A stretch of 64,000 nt of DNA from Globodera rostochiensis (GCA_018350325.1 JAEVLN010000059.1:62001-126000), one strand, 5' to 3'; shown: positions 1 to 10,475, counted from the first letter of the stretch. A program made the numbers and translations. Notes: generated from the letters alone by a model not told the origin.

Positions 1-371
1 CTGTTTGCATTACATCGATTTGAATGCGGACACTTTGTTTCAATCTGAAGAATTTTTGCAAATCGATCAAAAATTGTTGTGTGAGCTTCTGGGCCGTGAT
101 CAGCTGTTTGTTTGCGGAGAGATTGCAATTTGGATTGCAGTAAATTTGCAAAACATATTTACTAATTAATTAAATTTTGTTATTTATTTGTCTAAAATAA
201 ATAAAAAGCTTTTTGTATTTCCAGGCTTTTATATGGGCGGATGAACAATGCCGTCAATATGGGAAAGAGTGTTCGGCAGAGAATAGACGCGCAATGCTCG
301 GCGCGGCACTCTTCAAAATTCGTTTTCCCCTCATCTCAACAGAGGACTTTGTTGAGAATATTGGTTGGCAT

Positions 372-526
372 TAGAACCCGGACTTGAGCTTCGAGCGAGA
401 TCTCGAGACGAGATTCTCGAAAAAGCCGAGATTCTCGGAAAAATCTCGGGAAATTTATTCGAGCGAGATCTAGAGTCAAGATTTTTTGAGATCTCGAGAC
501 GAGATTCTCGTCTCGACCGGGCTCTA
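372..526. mobile_element. hAT-like MITE, word TCGAGA, in BACK intron (copy 1)
   Basis: Termini are TAGAACCCGG and CCGGGCTCTA, flanked by GTTGGCAT and GTTGGCAC (7 of 8 identical). The interior is largely made of TCTCGA/TCGAGA words that fold back on themselves. The third gene copy (intron from 53,361) has GTTGGCAC uninterrupted, which confirms insertion. Confidence 0.75.
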
Positions 527-1017
527 GTTGGCACACTTTGTAGACCTTTCATTTTTTTGGTTTTTAAAATCCGGTTAATTCCCAACTTTTGACAGTTCCG
601 TGCGGAGTGTTAACGGATGCCGAGCTGCTCAGCGTGTATATGCGCCATTGTCATCCGGGCCGCGCGCTGCCCGAGCAGTACCATCTGCAATTCTCAACTA
701 AGCGACGGACCGTGACCAAATCGCCCGGTGATGGTGGGAGCTGAATTTTATTTTAAATTAATGCCATTCTGATCAAAAACGCCCTCAGATCCATATAAAG
801 CCATTGCGAAGATTCGGTTGAGAATCAAAGGCTTTTGGTATTTGGAATTTGCGGAGGACGAAGAAAACAGTCGCCAACTCAGCAAGCCCGTGTACATTCG
901 GGGCCTTCGGTGGAAAATATCGGCGAGTTCGCGAACCAACTGCGACCATAAATGTCTGAGCTTTTACCTCCAATGCAACGCGGAAGACTGCGGTGGGCAT
1001 TATCTATCACTAACAAT

Positions 1018-1111
1018 TAGGGCTGTTCGAGACTTGAAATTTACCGAATCTCGAGAGTCGAGACCGAGAAGTGACCCCGAGACTCGAGACCGAGACTCTC
1101 GAACAGCCCTA
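1018..1111. mobile_element. hAT-like MITE, word TCGAGAC, in MATH region (copy 1)
   Basis: The 94-bp palindromic element begins TAGGGCTGTTCGAG and ends with the inverse CTCGAACAGCCCTA. It is flanked by an exact 8-bp target duplication, CTAACAAT (1,010-1,017 and 1,112-1,119). The interior repeats TCGAGAC/GTCTCGA. An 8-bp duplication with TAGGG ends fits the hAT superfamily. Confidence 0.85.
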
Positions 1112-1780
1112 CTAACAATTAATAATTTAAATTCCGGAGGGGGGGGGGGGTGGGTGACGTGCGCAATTGTGTTAAAATGGCATTTAATATAAAGATCCCA
1201 ATTGGAGCTGTGCCTGGTCGGCAACATTTAAAATTGTTTCGCAAATGGAGGAAAAAAAAGATCTCATTCGGGATTATTGCAACACTTTTAACGCCACAAA
1301 CAATCGCGCGGGCTACGCCCTGTTCACATCGCTTAAGGTTAAAGATGATTTGAGACCAAAATGCCATGGCATTAAAAATATGGAATTTAGAAATTGAGGG
1401 ACCCGAAGAACGGCTGGTACGACGCGTTGAACGATTCGGTGATTTTGGAAGTCAATGTAATTGCTGACAAACCTCACGGAGTCGAGTGAAACAAAAAGGA
1501 ACAAATCCCACGAACTGTTTTGCACAATTACAATAAGCATGCTTAGCAAATTTAAGGATTATCGATAAATTATCGACTGATTTTTTATTCACAATACGTT
1601 TAAATCAGTGTTGCCAACTGTCCTTATTTATAAAATTTGGCCTTATTTGGAGGGTCCTGATCTTATAAATTTAAAATGTCCTTATTTGTAAGATTTGTCT
1701 TTATGTTGAATTGTGAAGGTTGGGCATAATTTTTGGACCAATTTTTAAACAAATATTGTTTAATCTTCAAAAAATTTCCC

Positions 1781-1803
1781 GGCGGCGCCTATCAGCACCG
1801 CCG
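1781..1803. repeat. Recurrent GC-rich hairpin core
   Basis: This is one member of a dispersed family whose core is a 9-bp arm GGCGGCGCC, a GATA or TATC centre, and the inverse arm, set in AT-rich flanks. The family is described in the findings. Confidence 0.7.
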
Positions 1804-2209
1804 GACTCCTCCCATTCCTACTTCAAAAAATAGCCGCATGTCCCGGCGAATGCCAATTTTGCCTTACGGGCTTATGCAACAAAGTTGTGCCATTGACTGT
1901 GGTGCTTGGGTTTGTTGTGTGAGCTTCTGGGCCGTGATCAGCTGTTTGTTTGCGGAGAGATTGCAATTTGGATTGCAGTAAATTTGCAAAACATATTTAC
2001 TAATTAATTAAATTTTGTTATTTATTTGTCTAAAATAAATAAAAAGCTTTTTGTATTTCCAGGCTTTTATATGGGCGGATGAACAATGCCGTCAATATGG
2101 GAAAGAGTGTTCGGCAGAGAATAGACGCGCAATGCTCGGCGCGGCACTCTTCAAAATTCGTTTTCCCCTCATCTCAACAGAGGACTTTGTTGAGAATATT
2201 GGTTGGCAT

Positions 2210-2364
2210 TAGAACCCGGACTTGAGCTTCGAGCGAGATCTCGAGACGAGATTCTCGAAAAAGCCGAGATTCTCGGAAAAATCTCGGGAAATTTATTCGA
2301 GCGAGATCTAGAGTCAAGATTTTTTGAGATCTCGAGACGAGATTCTCGTCTCGACCGGGCTCTA
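2210..2364. mobile_element. hAT-like MITE, word TCGAGA (copy 2)
   Basis: This is the duplicated copy of the element at 372-526, in the same intron, with the same GTTGGCAT/GTTGGCAC flanks. Confidence 0.75.
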
Positions 2365-2855
2365 GTTGGCACACTTTGTAGACCTTTCATTTTTTTGGTT
2401 TTTAAAATCCGGTTAATTCCCAACTTTTGACAGTTCCGTGCGGAGTGTTAACGGATGCCGAGCTGCTCAGCGTGTATATGCGCCATTGTCATCCGGGCCG
2501 CGCGCTGCCCGAGCAGTACCATCTGCAATTCTCAACTAAGCGACGGACCGTGACCAAATCGCCCGGTGATGGTGGGAGCTGAATTTTATTTTAAATTAAT
2601 GCCATTCTGATCAAAAACGCCCTCAGATCCATATAAAGCCATTGCGAAGATTCGGTTGAGAATCAAAGGCCTTTGGTATTTGGAATTTGCGGAGGACGAA
2701 GAAAACAGTCGCCAACTCAGCAAGCCCGTGTACATTCGGGGCCTTCGGTGGAAAATATCGGCGAGTTCGCGAACCAACTGCGACCATAAATGTCTGAGCT
2801 TTTACCTCCAATGCAACGCGGAAGACTGCGGTGGGCATTATCTATCACTAACAAT

Positions 2856-2949
2856 TAGGGCTGTTCGAGACTTGAAATTTACCGAATCTCGAGAGTCGAG
2901 ACCGAGAAGTGACCCCGAGACTCGAGACCGAGACTCTCGAACAGCCCTA
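2856..2949. mobile_element. hAT-like MITE, word TCGAGAC (copy 2)
   Basis: This is the duplicated copy of the element at 1,018-1,111, with CTAACAAT on both sides. Confidence 0.85.
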
Positions 2950-3680
2950 CTAACAATTAATAATTTAAATTCCGGAGGGGGGGGGGGGTGGGTGACGTGC
3001 GCAATTGTGTTAAAATGGCATTTAATATAAAGATCCCAATTGGAGCTGTGCCTGGTCGGCAACATTTATAATTGTTTCGCAAACGGAGGGGAAAAAAGAT
3101 CTTATTCGGGATTATTGCAACACTTTTAACGCCACAAACAACCGCGCGGGCTACGCCCTGTTCACATCGCTTAAGGTTAAAGATGATTTGAGACCAAAAT
3201 GCCATGGCATTAAAAATATGGAATTTAGAAATTGAGGGACCCGAAGAACGGCTGGTACGACGCGTTGAACGATTCGGTGATTTTGGAAGTCAATGTAATT
3301 GCTGACAAACCTCACGGAGTCGAGTGAAACAAAAAGGAACAAATCCCACGAACTGTTTTGCACAATTACAATAAGCATGCTTAGCAAATTTAAGGATTAT
3401 CGATAAATTATCGACTGATTTTTTATTCACAATACGTTTAAATCAGTGTTGCCAACTGTCCTTATTTATAAAATTTGGCCTTATTTGGAGGGTCCTGATC
3501 TTATAAATTTAAAATGTCCTTATTTGTAAGATTTGTCTTTATGTTGAATTGTGAAGGTTGGGCATAATTTTTGGACCAATTTTTAAACAAATATTGTTTA
3601 ATCTTCAAAAAATTTCCCGGCGGCGCCTATCAGCACCGCCGGACTCCTCCCATTCCTACTTCAAAAAATAGCCGCATGTC

Positions 3681-4011
3681 CCGGCGAATGCCAATTTTGC
3701 CTTACGGGCTTATGCAACAAAGTTGTGCCATTGACTGTGGTGCTTGGGTCTAAGCCTCCGCCTCCTGCGTTTGTTTCGCCGCCCATTGTTGTCAAAGGTT
3801 CAATTGAAAAAGCCGGCGGTGTCATGTCGCTGAGCAACACCACCTTTACCTTTCTGCTTTTTCTTGGCGGTAACTTTAAAAGAAAACAAATTTCGATAAT
3901 TTTAAACCGTTTTGGTGATTAAAAATCGGGGTTTTATGCAAAAAGTTTTGCACATTTTTATAAAATTTTTAATTTTTAGGCGCGCTTGTTCGTTGGATGA
4001 TGGAGATGTGA
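3681..4011 (+). pseudogene. Ly6-like cysteine-rich protein, 3' exons (copy at duplication edge)
   Basis: Residues from PGECQFCLTGLCNK onward match the last cysteines of a three-finger (Ly6/uPAR-like) fold, which ends in a C-x-x-x-x-C-N pattern. A proline-rich stalk (PPPPAFVSPPIVV) and a hydrophobic stretch (TFTFLLFLGG) follow. A GTAACT donor at about 3,871 joins a TTTTTAG acceptor at 3,979, and the last exon adds ALVRWMMEM and a stop at 4,009-4,011. The hydrophobic C-terminus suggests a GPI signal or membrane anchor. The 5' part is lost: the sequence begins at the joint with the MATH repeat (AATAGCCGCATG). The same 3' exon also starts inside unit 1 at 1,843-1,911. Family assignment is by cysteine pattern only. 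Confidence 0.5.
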
Positions 4012-4470
4012 GCGCTGAACGCGCTGAAGATGACGGATTTGAGAAGCATCAACAACCGACCACAGACCCCCGATACCCAAAAAGACAAATTCATTCATTG
4101 TGCATGGTGCTCACTAGGGTTGGACAGAACCGGTTAAACTTTTTATTTCAACACCGGACTTTATATTCCCTGATTGAAAACCCCGCTTTATTCTCTCTCT
4201 TTTTAGTTATTCTTAGTCAAAAAACAAAAATATCACTCAGAATACCTACCTTATATCAGGGTTCCGATTCGTCCTTGGATGCCAAGGACAGTCCGTGGAA
4301 ATGGACCCTCGATTTTGGAACATTAAAAATGTCCTTATTTCCAAGAATGTCCTTGGAAAATGGAGATATATTTTTTGAAATATTAACAGTAATTAATTTT
4401 AAAAATTTTGAAGGATGTCTTTTTTTCAGCGGCCTTCTAAATCTATTTTAGGCTTTTGGGTAGGGGGGGG

Positions 4471-4616
4471 GGTCGGCGGTGCCGATAGGCGCCGCCGGAG
4501 AAAATTTTGAAATTTTGACTTAAATTGCTAAGAGATTTTCAACAAAAATTTTAAAAATCGGCACGTTTTTTGAAGTTTTTAGGAATGGTAAGCGGCGGCG
4601 CCGATAGGCGCCGCCG
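4471..4616. repeat. Two adjacent GC-rich hairpin cores
   Basis: Two hairpin cores lie at about 4,474-4,497 and 4,594-4,616. Each is followed by an AT-rich tail containing TTTGTTAAGAAAAT or a close relative. This shared tail shows that the repeat unit extends about 60-100 bp beyond the hairpin. Confidence 0.65.
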
Positions 4617-4754
4617 GAAGAATTTTTTAAAAAAACTTAACAAGATTTGTTAAGAAAATCGTCTGAAGCCCCACCCACACTTATCTCCCCACACCAACCA
4701 CTCACCATTACACCACAACCAAACAGCATTCCAATTCTCCAAAAATCCCATTCT

Positions 4755-4945
4755 TAGGGGTGTATATTTTTTCCGTTTTTTTCCGTAAAAAGGGCATTTT
4801 AACGGAAAACGGAAAACGGAAAAAAAGGCCAAAAACAACGGAAAAACGGAAAACGGAATTCCGCCCATCCCTGATAGACACCCCCCCTTAGAGCCCCCCC
4901 CTCTATTAGAGCCCCCCCCCCCTCTATTAGAGCCCCCCCAATTTT
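4755..4945. repeat. ACGGAAA word repeat and CCCCTCTATTAGAG array
   Basis: A GGGTGTATA...CCCATCCC segment is filled with CGGAAAA/TTTTCCG words (about 4,758-4,873). Three to four copies of a C-rich unit containing CTCTATTAGAGC follow. The first part looks like another word-type MITE, but I see no clean target duplication. Confidence 0.5.
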
Positions 4946-5311
4946 TTAATTTGTTTTTACAAAAGTGGCCAAACCTTTTTGGATTTTCAAATTTGTGAAA
5001 ATAACTCAAGCGTAAAAATTCTCTTAATTATTTTTATCTCCAAGTTTATTAGGATTGGCCCACTTTATATGAGTTTTAAAAAATTCAGTGAATTCCTGTT
5101 AAGAAAAAATGAAAATTCGAAAAAGTTATAAATTGTCATTCCGGTCTTTTATAAGAGTTTTTTATGAGTCTTACTCCACATTTGTTCTTCCTTGAAAAAG
5201 CATGAATTCGAGCTTGGGGGGGGGGGTGAAAAATAGAGCCCCCGGGAGCTTTTTAATGGTTGAAAAAAACTAAATAAAAACAATTACTATTTAAAAAAAA
5301 ATTTGGTGCAG

Positions 5312-5720
5312 AAAGTGGTAGCGACATATTCATCGTCAACTCATGTGCTAATTACAAGAAATGCTTTGACGAAGAGTTGGACCCAATTTGTGCCAAAGAG
5401 GGTGGCACCCCCGGCGAATGCCAATTTTGCCTTACGGGCTTATGCAATAAAGTTGTCCCATTGACTGTGGTGAGAGGGTCCCAGTCTCCGCCTCCTCCGT
5501 TTGTTTCGCCGCCCATTGTTCTCAAAGCTTCAAATGAAAAAGGCGGCGATGTCATGTCGCGGTGCAACTTCATCTTTACCTTTCTGCTTTTTCTTGGCGG
5601 AAGCTTTAAAAGAAAGCAAATTTCGATAATTTTTTAAAACGTTTTGGTGACTATCGGGTTACACTTTTAAATTTTAAATTTTTTTTAGGCGTGCTCGTTC
5701 GTTGGATGATGGAGATGTGA
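5312..5720 (+). CDS. Ly6-like cysteine-rich protein, 3' exons (second locus)
   Basis: The exon starts after a TTGGTGCAG acceptor at 5,311 and encodes SGSDIFIVNSCANYKKC, FDEELDPIC, then GECQFCLTGLCNK. That gives six cysteines with a terminal CN, as in Ly6/three-finger domains. A proline-rich stalk and the hydrophobic stretch FIFTFLLFLGG follow. The last exon (5,689-5,720) after TTTTTTTTAG encodes VLVRWMMEM and a stop. The donor that should precede it reads GGAAGC where the 3.87-kb paralogue has GGTAAC, so splicing there is probably lost. Read-through instead ends at 5,637. No signal-peptide exon was found upstream, so this is partial. The likely role is a surface or secreted protein; function is not inferable. 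Confidence 0.5.
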
Positions 5721-6079
5721 GCGTCGAACGCGCTGAGGATGACGGATTGAGATGCACCAACAACCGACCAAAGACTCCTCAAAATCCAACCAAACCGAAT
5801 ATTTACATTTTTTGTAATTATTCATTTTAAAATTTAAATTGCTCTGAATTTTAATCATCATTGGTTTCCAAATTTCATTGTCAGCATGATCGTCATAATA
5901 AGCAAACATTTCAGTTGCAGGAAACCTCCTCTCTGCTTGCACGATTGATCCAGTTACAAAACGGCAAAATTTTTGTAAACAAATCTTAAATGGGAATGTA
6001 CTTTTTATTTTTTGTAAGTCAATTATGATTAATTAGAGAGTATTTGTATTTTATTCTGAAAAAAAATTGCTTCTATTTG

Positions 6080-7075
6080 ATTGGTTTGGAACATGCCCGT
6101 GAACTAGGCCGATTTGAACCATTTTCCTCCAATGATTCGTAAAAAAGGACCATCACTATCACCCTGCGGCATTGAAAATCATAAATTAAATTCGTTCAAT
6201 TAGATTTAAAATAAAAAATTTATTGATTATATACAAAAATTAATTTAAGTTCGATGAACGGTGTCAAATTAGTAAAGAAAACTTTCTGGACAATTTTCTT
6301 GACAAATGTACCGAATCTTGACGCAGCACATTAGAAAGCTGAGAATTTTTGGAGAGTTTGAGCCCAAGATCTGAAAAAACATAATTAAATAATGTTAGTC
6401 AACTTAGCCTTTCTATTACCTCCTTAGTTAGTCCCCAGCCCATTATAGTTGCCGACTCAATGCCGAGCGCTTCCCTCTTTGACAAACAAATTCTGCTGAC
6501 TTCAAGGCCAAAATTTAAAAACTGCTTTAGCTAAAATACGAAATTACATTAAAATAATATAAAAAATCGAAATTTTCTTCGTTCATAAAGATTGTTTAAA
6601 AGAATTACAAAGCATTTTAAATGTTTAAGAAAAACTGCTGCACCTCCAATAGAGCTAAATCATCGATGCTCGAAGTCGATTTAAAACCAGAATGCCTTTT
6701 GATGTGAAGGATTTTGTGCGATGTGCCTTTGGTGAAGTCGTTGCTGCCAACAGTCACTTCCATTTCCGACGGCTTCATTTGGACAAAGAACAAACTCCTT
6801 AACCATTAAATGATTTAACATTGGGCTAATGACTTACAAATCGGCGGGTTGATGCCTTTCTTTGGCATCTTCAATGAATTTTGACCAGTCTTCACATCCG
6901 TAACTCGCCAAAAGTGTGAAATTCATCAGGGTACAGTGCGCGGCAGTAAGAATCAAACGCTTTTGGATGATTGTTCCACTGCATGACTGAATGGTTTGAC
7001 GCTTTCCCCGACTGTGCACTTTACGGTCACGTGGGCCATGAAGGGCCATTGCTGCTCACTGTGGTGTTCATGTTC
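6080..7075 (-). pseudogene. Trypsin-like serine protease (S1 family), broken
   Basis: On the minus strand the S1 signatures appear in order. WPFMAHVTVK is near 7,030. CSGTIIQKRLILTAAHC (catalytic His) is near 6,945, ending at a GTAAGTC donor. VTVGSNDF and then DDLALLEV (catalytic Asp) lie at 6,640-6,775. ICLSKREALG and IMGWGLTKE lie at 6,420-6,510. GDSDGPFLRIIGGKW is near 6,130-6,165. The catalytic-serine box is normally GDSGGP; here the residue after Ser is Asp. WPFMAHVT and CSGTIIQ lie in different frames, so there is a frameshift near 7,000. The region after GGKW also needs a frame change to continue. Family members are secreted digestive or host-interaction proteases. I see no intact start or signal peptide. 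The family is certain; activity is unlikely. Confidence 0.75.
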
Positions 7076-7984
7076 AATCTAAATGTGCGGTCAAAAATTA
7101 AAAGCGGGACAATAATATGTTTAATTAAAATTATAATGAATTAATAATTTTTATCCTAGTTTATTTGATCAGGTCTTGTTTACTCTGAATGATGGGCGAA
7201 GCTTCATTGTATGGGCTAAATTAATATCGAGTGAATCAGTCATTTCGAAGAAAATGCATCTTTTAGCATTTGCTTCTGACCCAAAAAACGTTTCAACTAG
7301 AGACCGGACAGAAGGTTCGGCCGGTACTATTCGGTAAAGTACCGAAAAAATACTGTCAGAAAAAAGTTTCGGTCGGGATTTTTCGGTAAAGTACCGAAAA
7401 AGTACTGGTACCCAAAAGTACCGAAAAAAATTGTCGGTATTTTTCGGTTTTCGGTACCAAAATTTTTTTAGAGTAATTTTTTAACAAAATTCGTTTATTT
7501 CAGAAATTCTAGCTAAATCAAAATTTATAATTGTGTTTGGGAGATTTCGGTTCAAGAAAATCTGTATTTCGACCTGTTCCTGTTCTGTGGCAGGGTTTTT
7601 AAGTTTTTGGCTTAGTTTGAAGGGGGATCGGCGGTGCCGATAGGCACCGTCGAGAAAATTTTTGGAATTTTTGATGAAATTTGTCAAGAAAAATAGCCCA
7701 AAAAATGCATCGTGGAAGAGTTAAAAATAATTAGAAAATTTAAATTAAATCAACTTTTCTCGGGCCAAGACCTTTTCAAAAAAATTTAATTTTAAATAAA
7801 TGCTCCTTATTTTCTCATTTTCTGACACCAAATTTATTTGGTGAATTTTTTAATGTTGAAGTAAATTAGCTGAAGCAATAAATAATATTACTAGGTTAAC
7901 TTGGTATTTTAAAAATCTAAAAATATTTAAAAACAATTTAGAAATTGTCTTTTTACTAAGAAGTTACTTGAAAGACAGAAAAAA

Positions 7985-8050
7985 ACAATCTACACAGTCG
8001 GGGTTTGAACCCCAGGTAACCCACATCACTCACCATCACACCACCAGTTT
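7985..8050 (-). repeat. tRNA-like sequence (SINE head?)
   Basis: On the minus strand a TGGTGTGATGGTGAG A-box-like motif is followed by GGGGTTCAAACCCC, a B-box/T-arm palindrome. No full cloverleaf can be drawn, so a tRNA-derived SINE or tRNA pseudogene is more likely than a working tRNA. Confidence 0.45.
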
Positions 8051-8075
8051 CAATCAAAAGAATAAAAATTAGGTA

Positions 8076-8146
8076 ATCTCACTCAAGGACTCGAACTTAA
8101 GACAAAATAGTAGCCACACAGGTTAACCACTGAGCTACGCGAGATT
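8076..8146 (-). repeat. tRNA-like sequence starting ATCTCGC
   Basis: On the minus strand ATCTCGC at the 5' end pairs with GTGAGAT at the 3' end (one G-U), as an acceptor stem would. TAGCTCAGTGG fits an A box and GTTCGAGTCC a B box. The D-stem partner and a clear anticodon loop are missing. The sequence at 58.66 kb also starts ATCTCGCGT, so this is probably a repeated SINE-type head. Confidence 0.5.
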
Positions 8147-8649
8147 ATGCCGAGTAATTGAAAAAATTCAAATATATTACCAATTTTTCAGTTAGGTACT
8201 TTTTTCGGGACTCAAATTTTGTTCGGTCGGTACCTTCGGTTCTCAAAAAGTTTCGGTCGGTTCTTTTCGGTAAAATACCGAAAAAAATATCGCTTTCCCG
8301 CCGTCCGATCTCCAGTTTCAACAATTATGTAGGTCAGTTAAAGAAAAGAATCTGCTTCATCAAGAATCTCATCAGCTCCGCAGCCGGACCATTTATTATC
8401 TAATTAAATACAGAAAAAGATTAACAAAGAAAAGGCATTTACGGCAACCAGTGGCTAATTAAGAAATATTTGCCCCTAAATAGAGTACTTATGGGGGGCG
8501 CATAAAGAGACCAGAGGTTGCATCCGATTAAAAAGCATTAAGTATTCATAATGTCAAAGCATTCAAAGGTTATTCAGGGAATAGTCAGCAAGCATAAATA
8601 GATGATGAATGATGGGCCAAAAATAATAAAGTTTAATAAAATATATTTA

Positions 8650-8866
8650 GTTTTTGTCCGGGAATTTTGAATTCTCGTCCCCACGCCCGGCGGGAACGGG
8701 ATTCCCGCGGGAAAAAGTACGGGAATCCCGGTCCCGTTCTTGTCTTTTTTGCCCAGCGGGATTTTTTACGGGAACGGGAAAACACGGGATTCCCGTTCGG
8801 GATTCCCGTCCCGTACTTTTTCAAAACCCCGTTCCCGGAAATTTTTTTTACCGGGCTCTAGTTCGA
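8650..8866. repeat. GGGATTCCCG word repeat
   Basis: The block is dense in CGGGATTCCCG, CGGGAACGGG and GTACGGG words in both orientations. It ends ACCGGGCTCTA, matching the end of the MITE at 372-526. No matching left-hand target duplication was found, so the left end may be lost. Confidence 0.55.
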
Positions 8867-9410
8867 ATCCAATTTTATCACCTTTTTCCACTGGGTAAAA
8901 TTTGCGAGATGTAACGGGGAAAATGGATAAACTATGAGTGTGTCAAGGGTGTACTCAGGAATTTTTTTCGGGGGAGTGGCTATAAGTTGATTTTTAGGGG
9001 TGCATTTTTGGAGTTTTATTGCATTTTTCTTAAGGAATTTTTCGAAAAAAGTGGATTTTTGGGGTGCACGAAGAACGGAGAATAAAGTGTTGAAAGAAAT
9101 ATGGAAGTAATTACCAGAAATTGCCGATTGTTCTAATGGATGCTTCATTGAGAGCGTCAGGGCCAAAATCAGCATATTCCTTTTCATTATGATTCACTCA
9201 CCCCAACATTTGACATTCATTTTCATTCCCCCCCCCCCCCCCCCCCTCCCCCAGTTCTTTTTGATGATTGATCAAAAAAGTTTTATGCTTGTTTTTGGTA
9301 TTATAATATATTTAAGTTTTAAATTTATTTGTTTATACATTTTATTTCAATTAGTCTTAAGCCCGAATTTTTAAAAAATACCGCATCATGCAGTTTTATG
9401 ATGATGAGTA
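8867..9410. other. No gene seen; C-rich run at about 9,230-9,250
   Basis: This stretch has no convincing coding signal. A roughly 18-base C run sits at 9,230, and the rest is AT-rich spacer. Confidence 0.4.
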
Positions 9411-9565
9411 GAGACGGCCAGAAGGTTCAGTCGGTACTTTTCGGTAAAGTGCCGAAAAAGTACCGGAACCGAATAGCACCGAAAAAACCCAAAGGTTCTG
9501 TCGGTACTATTCGGTAAAGTACCGAAGCCTGAGTACCGAAAAAGCGTCGGTACTTTCGGCCGAAC
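9411..9565. repeat. Second GTACCGAAAA word repeat
   Basis: It begins TAGAGACGGCCAGAAGG, matching the left end of the 7,298 element, and repeats CGGTACTTTTCGG/GTACCGAAAA words. The right end is not clear and no duplicated target was found. Probably a truncated member of the same family. Confidence 0.55.
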
Positions 9566-10475
9566 TGCTTGAAGTCCGTGCAAGAGTTTTTTGCACCGCA
9601 ATTTGGGCGGCACACCCATTTTGCACTCCGACTGCTCGCCTATCCGTTGATATGGATGGTTGCAAATAATTTGGACCAGGTCTGTTCGTGTTTTTTATTT
9701 GTGGAGTTTTTTTCGCGTTTTTATTGCATTTTTGTCAGTTTCAAAAATACATTGTTGTGAGAATTTTGTCCAAAAATTACAAGCTCCTTTGTTTTAACAA
9801 ATAATTGGACGGACATTTGAAGGCCAACAAAAATGAAAATAATTGTCACGCATTTTTTTTCTCATTTTACTATACCTTTGTTTGCCAATTTGTTGGAGGG
9901 AACAAGACGTCCGCCTGCGCAAATTGCTTTTGATGCCATCACATTTTGGGGATTAATTGCAATTTGTTTTTAACATTTTATTTGAATGGGTTTTTTTGCG
10001 AATTAATAAGGTAATCTCCTTTTTAGAATAATTTCTTCAAATTGTTCCAAAAGGTCACAAAAAAAAAATTCGCATTATTAGAAAACTCGGCCCAAAATGG
10101 GCGTTTAATTGATTATAGTATAATTAAAAAGCAGATTAGTTCTTAATAACGAATACGCCCGAGGCTCTCGAACATCACTACTTCACATAATAATCATTAC
10201 GTAAAATTTATTTTTCATTTAAATTTTTGAATGGGCGGCCGCCGCATTTTCGCTCAATTTATTATGGGGTCAAATTAACAGTAAAATTTACGCATAAAAT
10301 AGCCGAAAAAAATATAATTTACGAAACATTGGCCTTGTAAAATTTGGTCGTCACACGGCGGGGCAGCGGCTGCGCAAATAAAAACGAAATATCCAAATTT
10401 GGGAATGCCAAAAATTACAAACCTTAAATTTAAACTTTTTTTGTGAACTTAGAGACGAGCAAACCTGCTGAATCA
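9566..10475. other. AT-rich spacer, no gene recognised
   Basis: I see no gene, tandem repeat or inverted element here, only AT-rich sequence with short open frames lacking codon-like character. Confidence 0.4.

Larger units (their letters stand above)
1..1480 (+). pseudogene. BTB-BACK-MATH gene, 3' half, tandem copy 1
   Basis: The window opens inside the BACK domain. Bases 1-139 encode a BACK-type helix (CLHYIDLNADTLF, then CELLGRDQLF) ending at a GTAAAT donor. A second exon at 225-363 (AFIWADEQCR, then RRAMLGAALFKIRFPL) follows a TTTCCAG acceptor. A third starts at 596 ([19 protein letters not shown]). A MATH (TRAF-like) segment lies near 812-1000 (PVYIRGLRWKIS, LSFYLQCNAED) and its C-terminal strands near 1190-1480 (DPNWSCAWSATF, then LNDSVILEVNVIADKPHGVE). 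BTB/BACK/MATH proteins usually act as substrate adaptors of Cullin-3 ubiquitin ligases. A MITE splits the MATH region at 1,018-1,111. A roughly 44-bp segment near 1,350 shifts the frame before the last strands, and an in-frame TGA follows HGVE. The gene is therefore probably inactive. Strand and family are clear; exact exon joins are less so. Confidence 0.7.
74..1911. repeat. 1,838-bp tandem duplication, unit 1
   Basis: The sequence from TTGTTGTGTGAGC at 74 recurs from 1,912 at a constant offset of 1,838 bp, with only scattered substitutions. The unit spans BACK exons, MATH pieces, two MITEs and the start of a Ly6-like exon, so the duplication joined parts of two genes. The near-identity means either a recent event or an assembly duplication. 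Confidence 0.9.
1912..3318 (+). pseudogene. BTB-BACK-MATH gene, 3' half, tandem copy 2
   Basis: This repeats the exons of the first copy: BACK to about 1,977, BACK exon 2 at 2,063-2,201, the third exon from 2,434, MATH from about 2,650, and the final strands to about 3,318. It has the same MATH-splitting MITE (2,856-2,949), intronic MITE (2,210-2,364), 44-bp frame break and TGA as copy 1. It starts mid-exon at the duplication joint, so it lacks a BTB domain and a promoter. It is a duplicate of an already broken gene. Confidence 0.7.
1912..3749. repeat. 1,838-bp tandem duplication, unit 2
   Basis: This is the second unit. It carries the same two MITEs at the same places, so the MITEs inserted before the duplication. 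It ends after GGTGCTTGGGT; beyond that the sequence continues into the rest of the Ly6-like exon, which unit 1 lacks. Confidence 0.9.
7298..8314. mobile_element. 1-kb hAT-like element with GTACCGAAAA words and tRNA-like cargo
   Basis: Termini TAGAGACCGGACAG and CCGTCCGATCTCCA are inverted relatives. The element is flanked by an exact 8-bp duplication, GTTTCAAC (7,290-7,297 and 8,315-8,322). Both ends carry CGGTACTTTTCGG/GTACCGAAAA words in inverted orientation. The middle contains a GC-rich hairpin core (7,629-7,651), two tRNA-like sequences and AT-rich filler, probably acquired by nested insertions. No transposase is present, so it is non-autonomous. Confidence 0.8.

Noticed and set aside
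331..585. Opposing ORFs with ESRSRLEIS-type repeats
   Set aside because: They lie inside the TCGAGA-word MITE and reflect its palindromic words.
8076..8146. Functional tRNA gene
   Set aside because: Acceptor stem and A/B boxes are visible, but the D-stem and anticodon arm do not fold and a related sequence recurs as a repeat.
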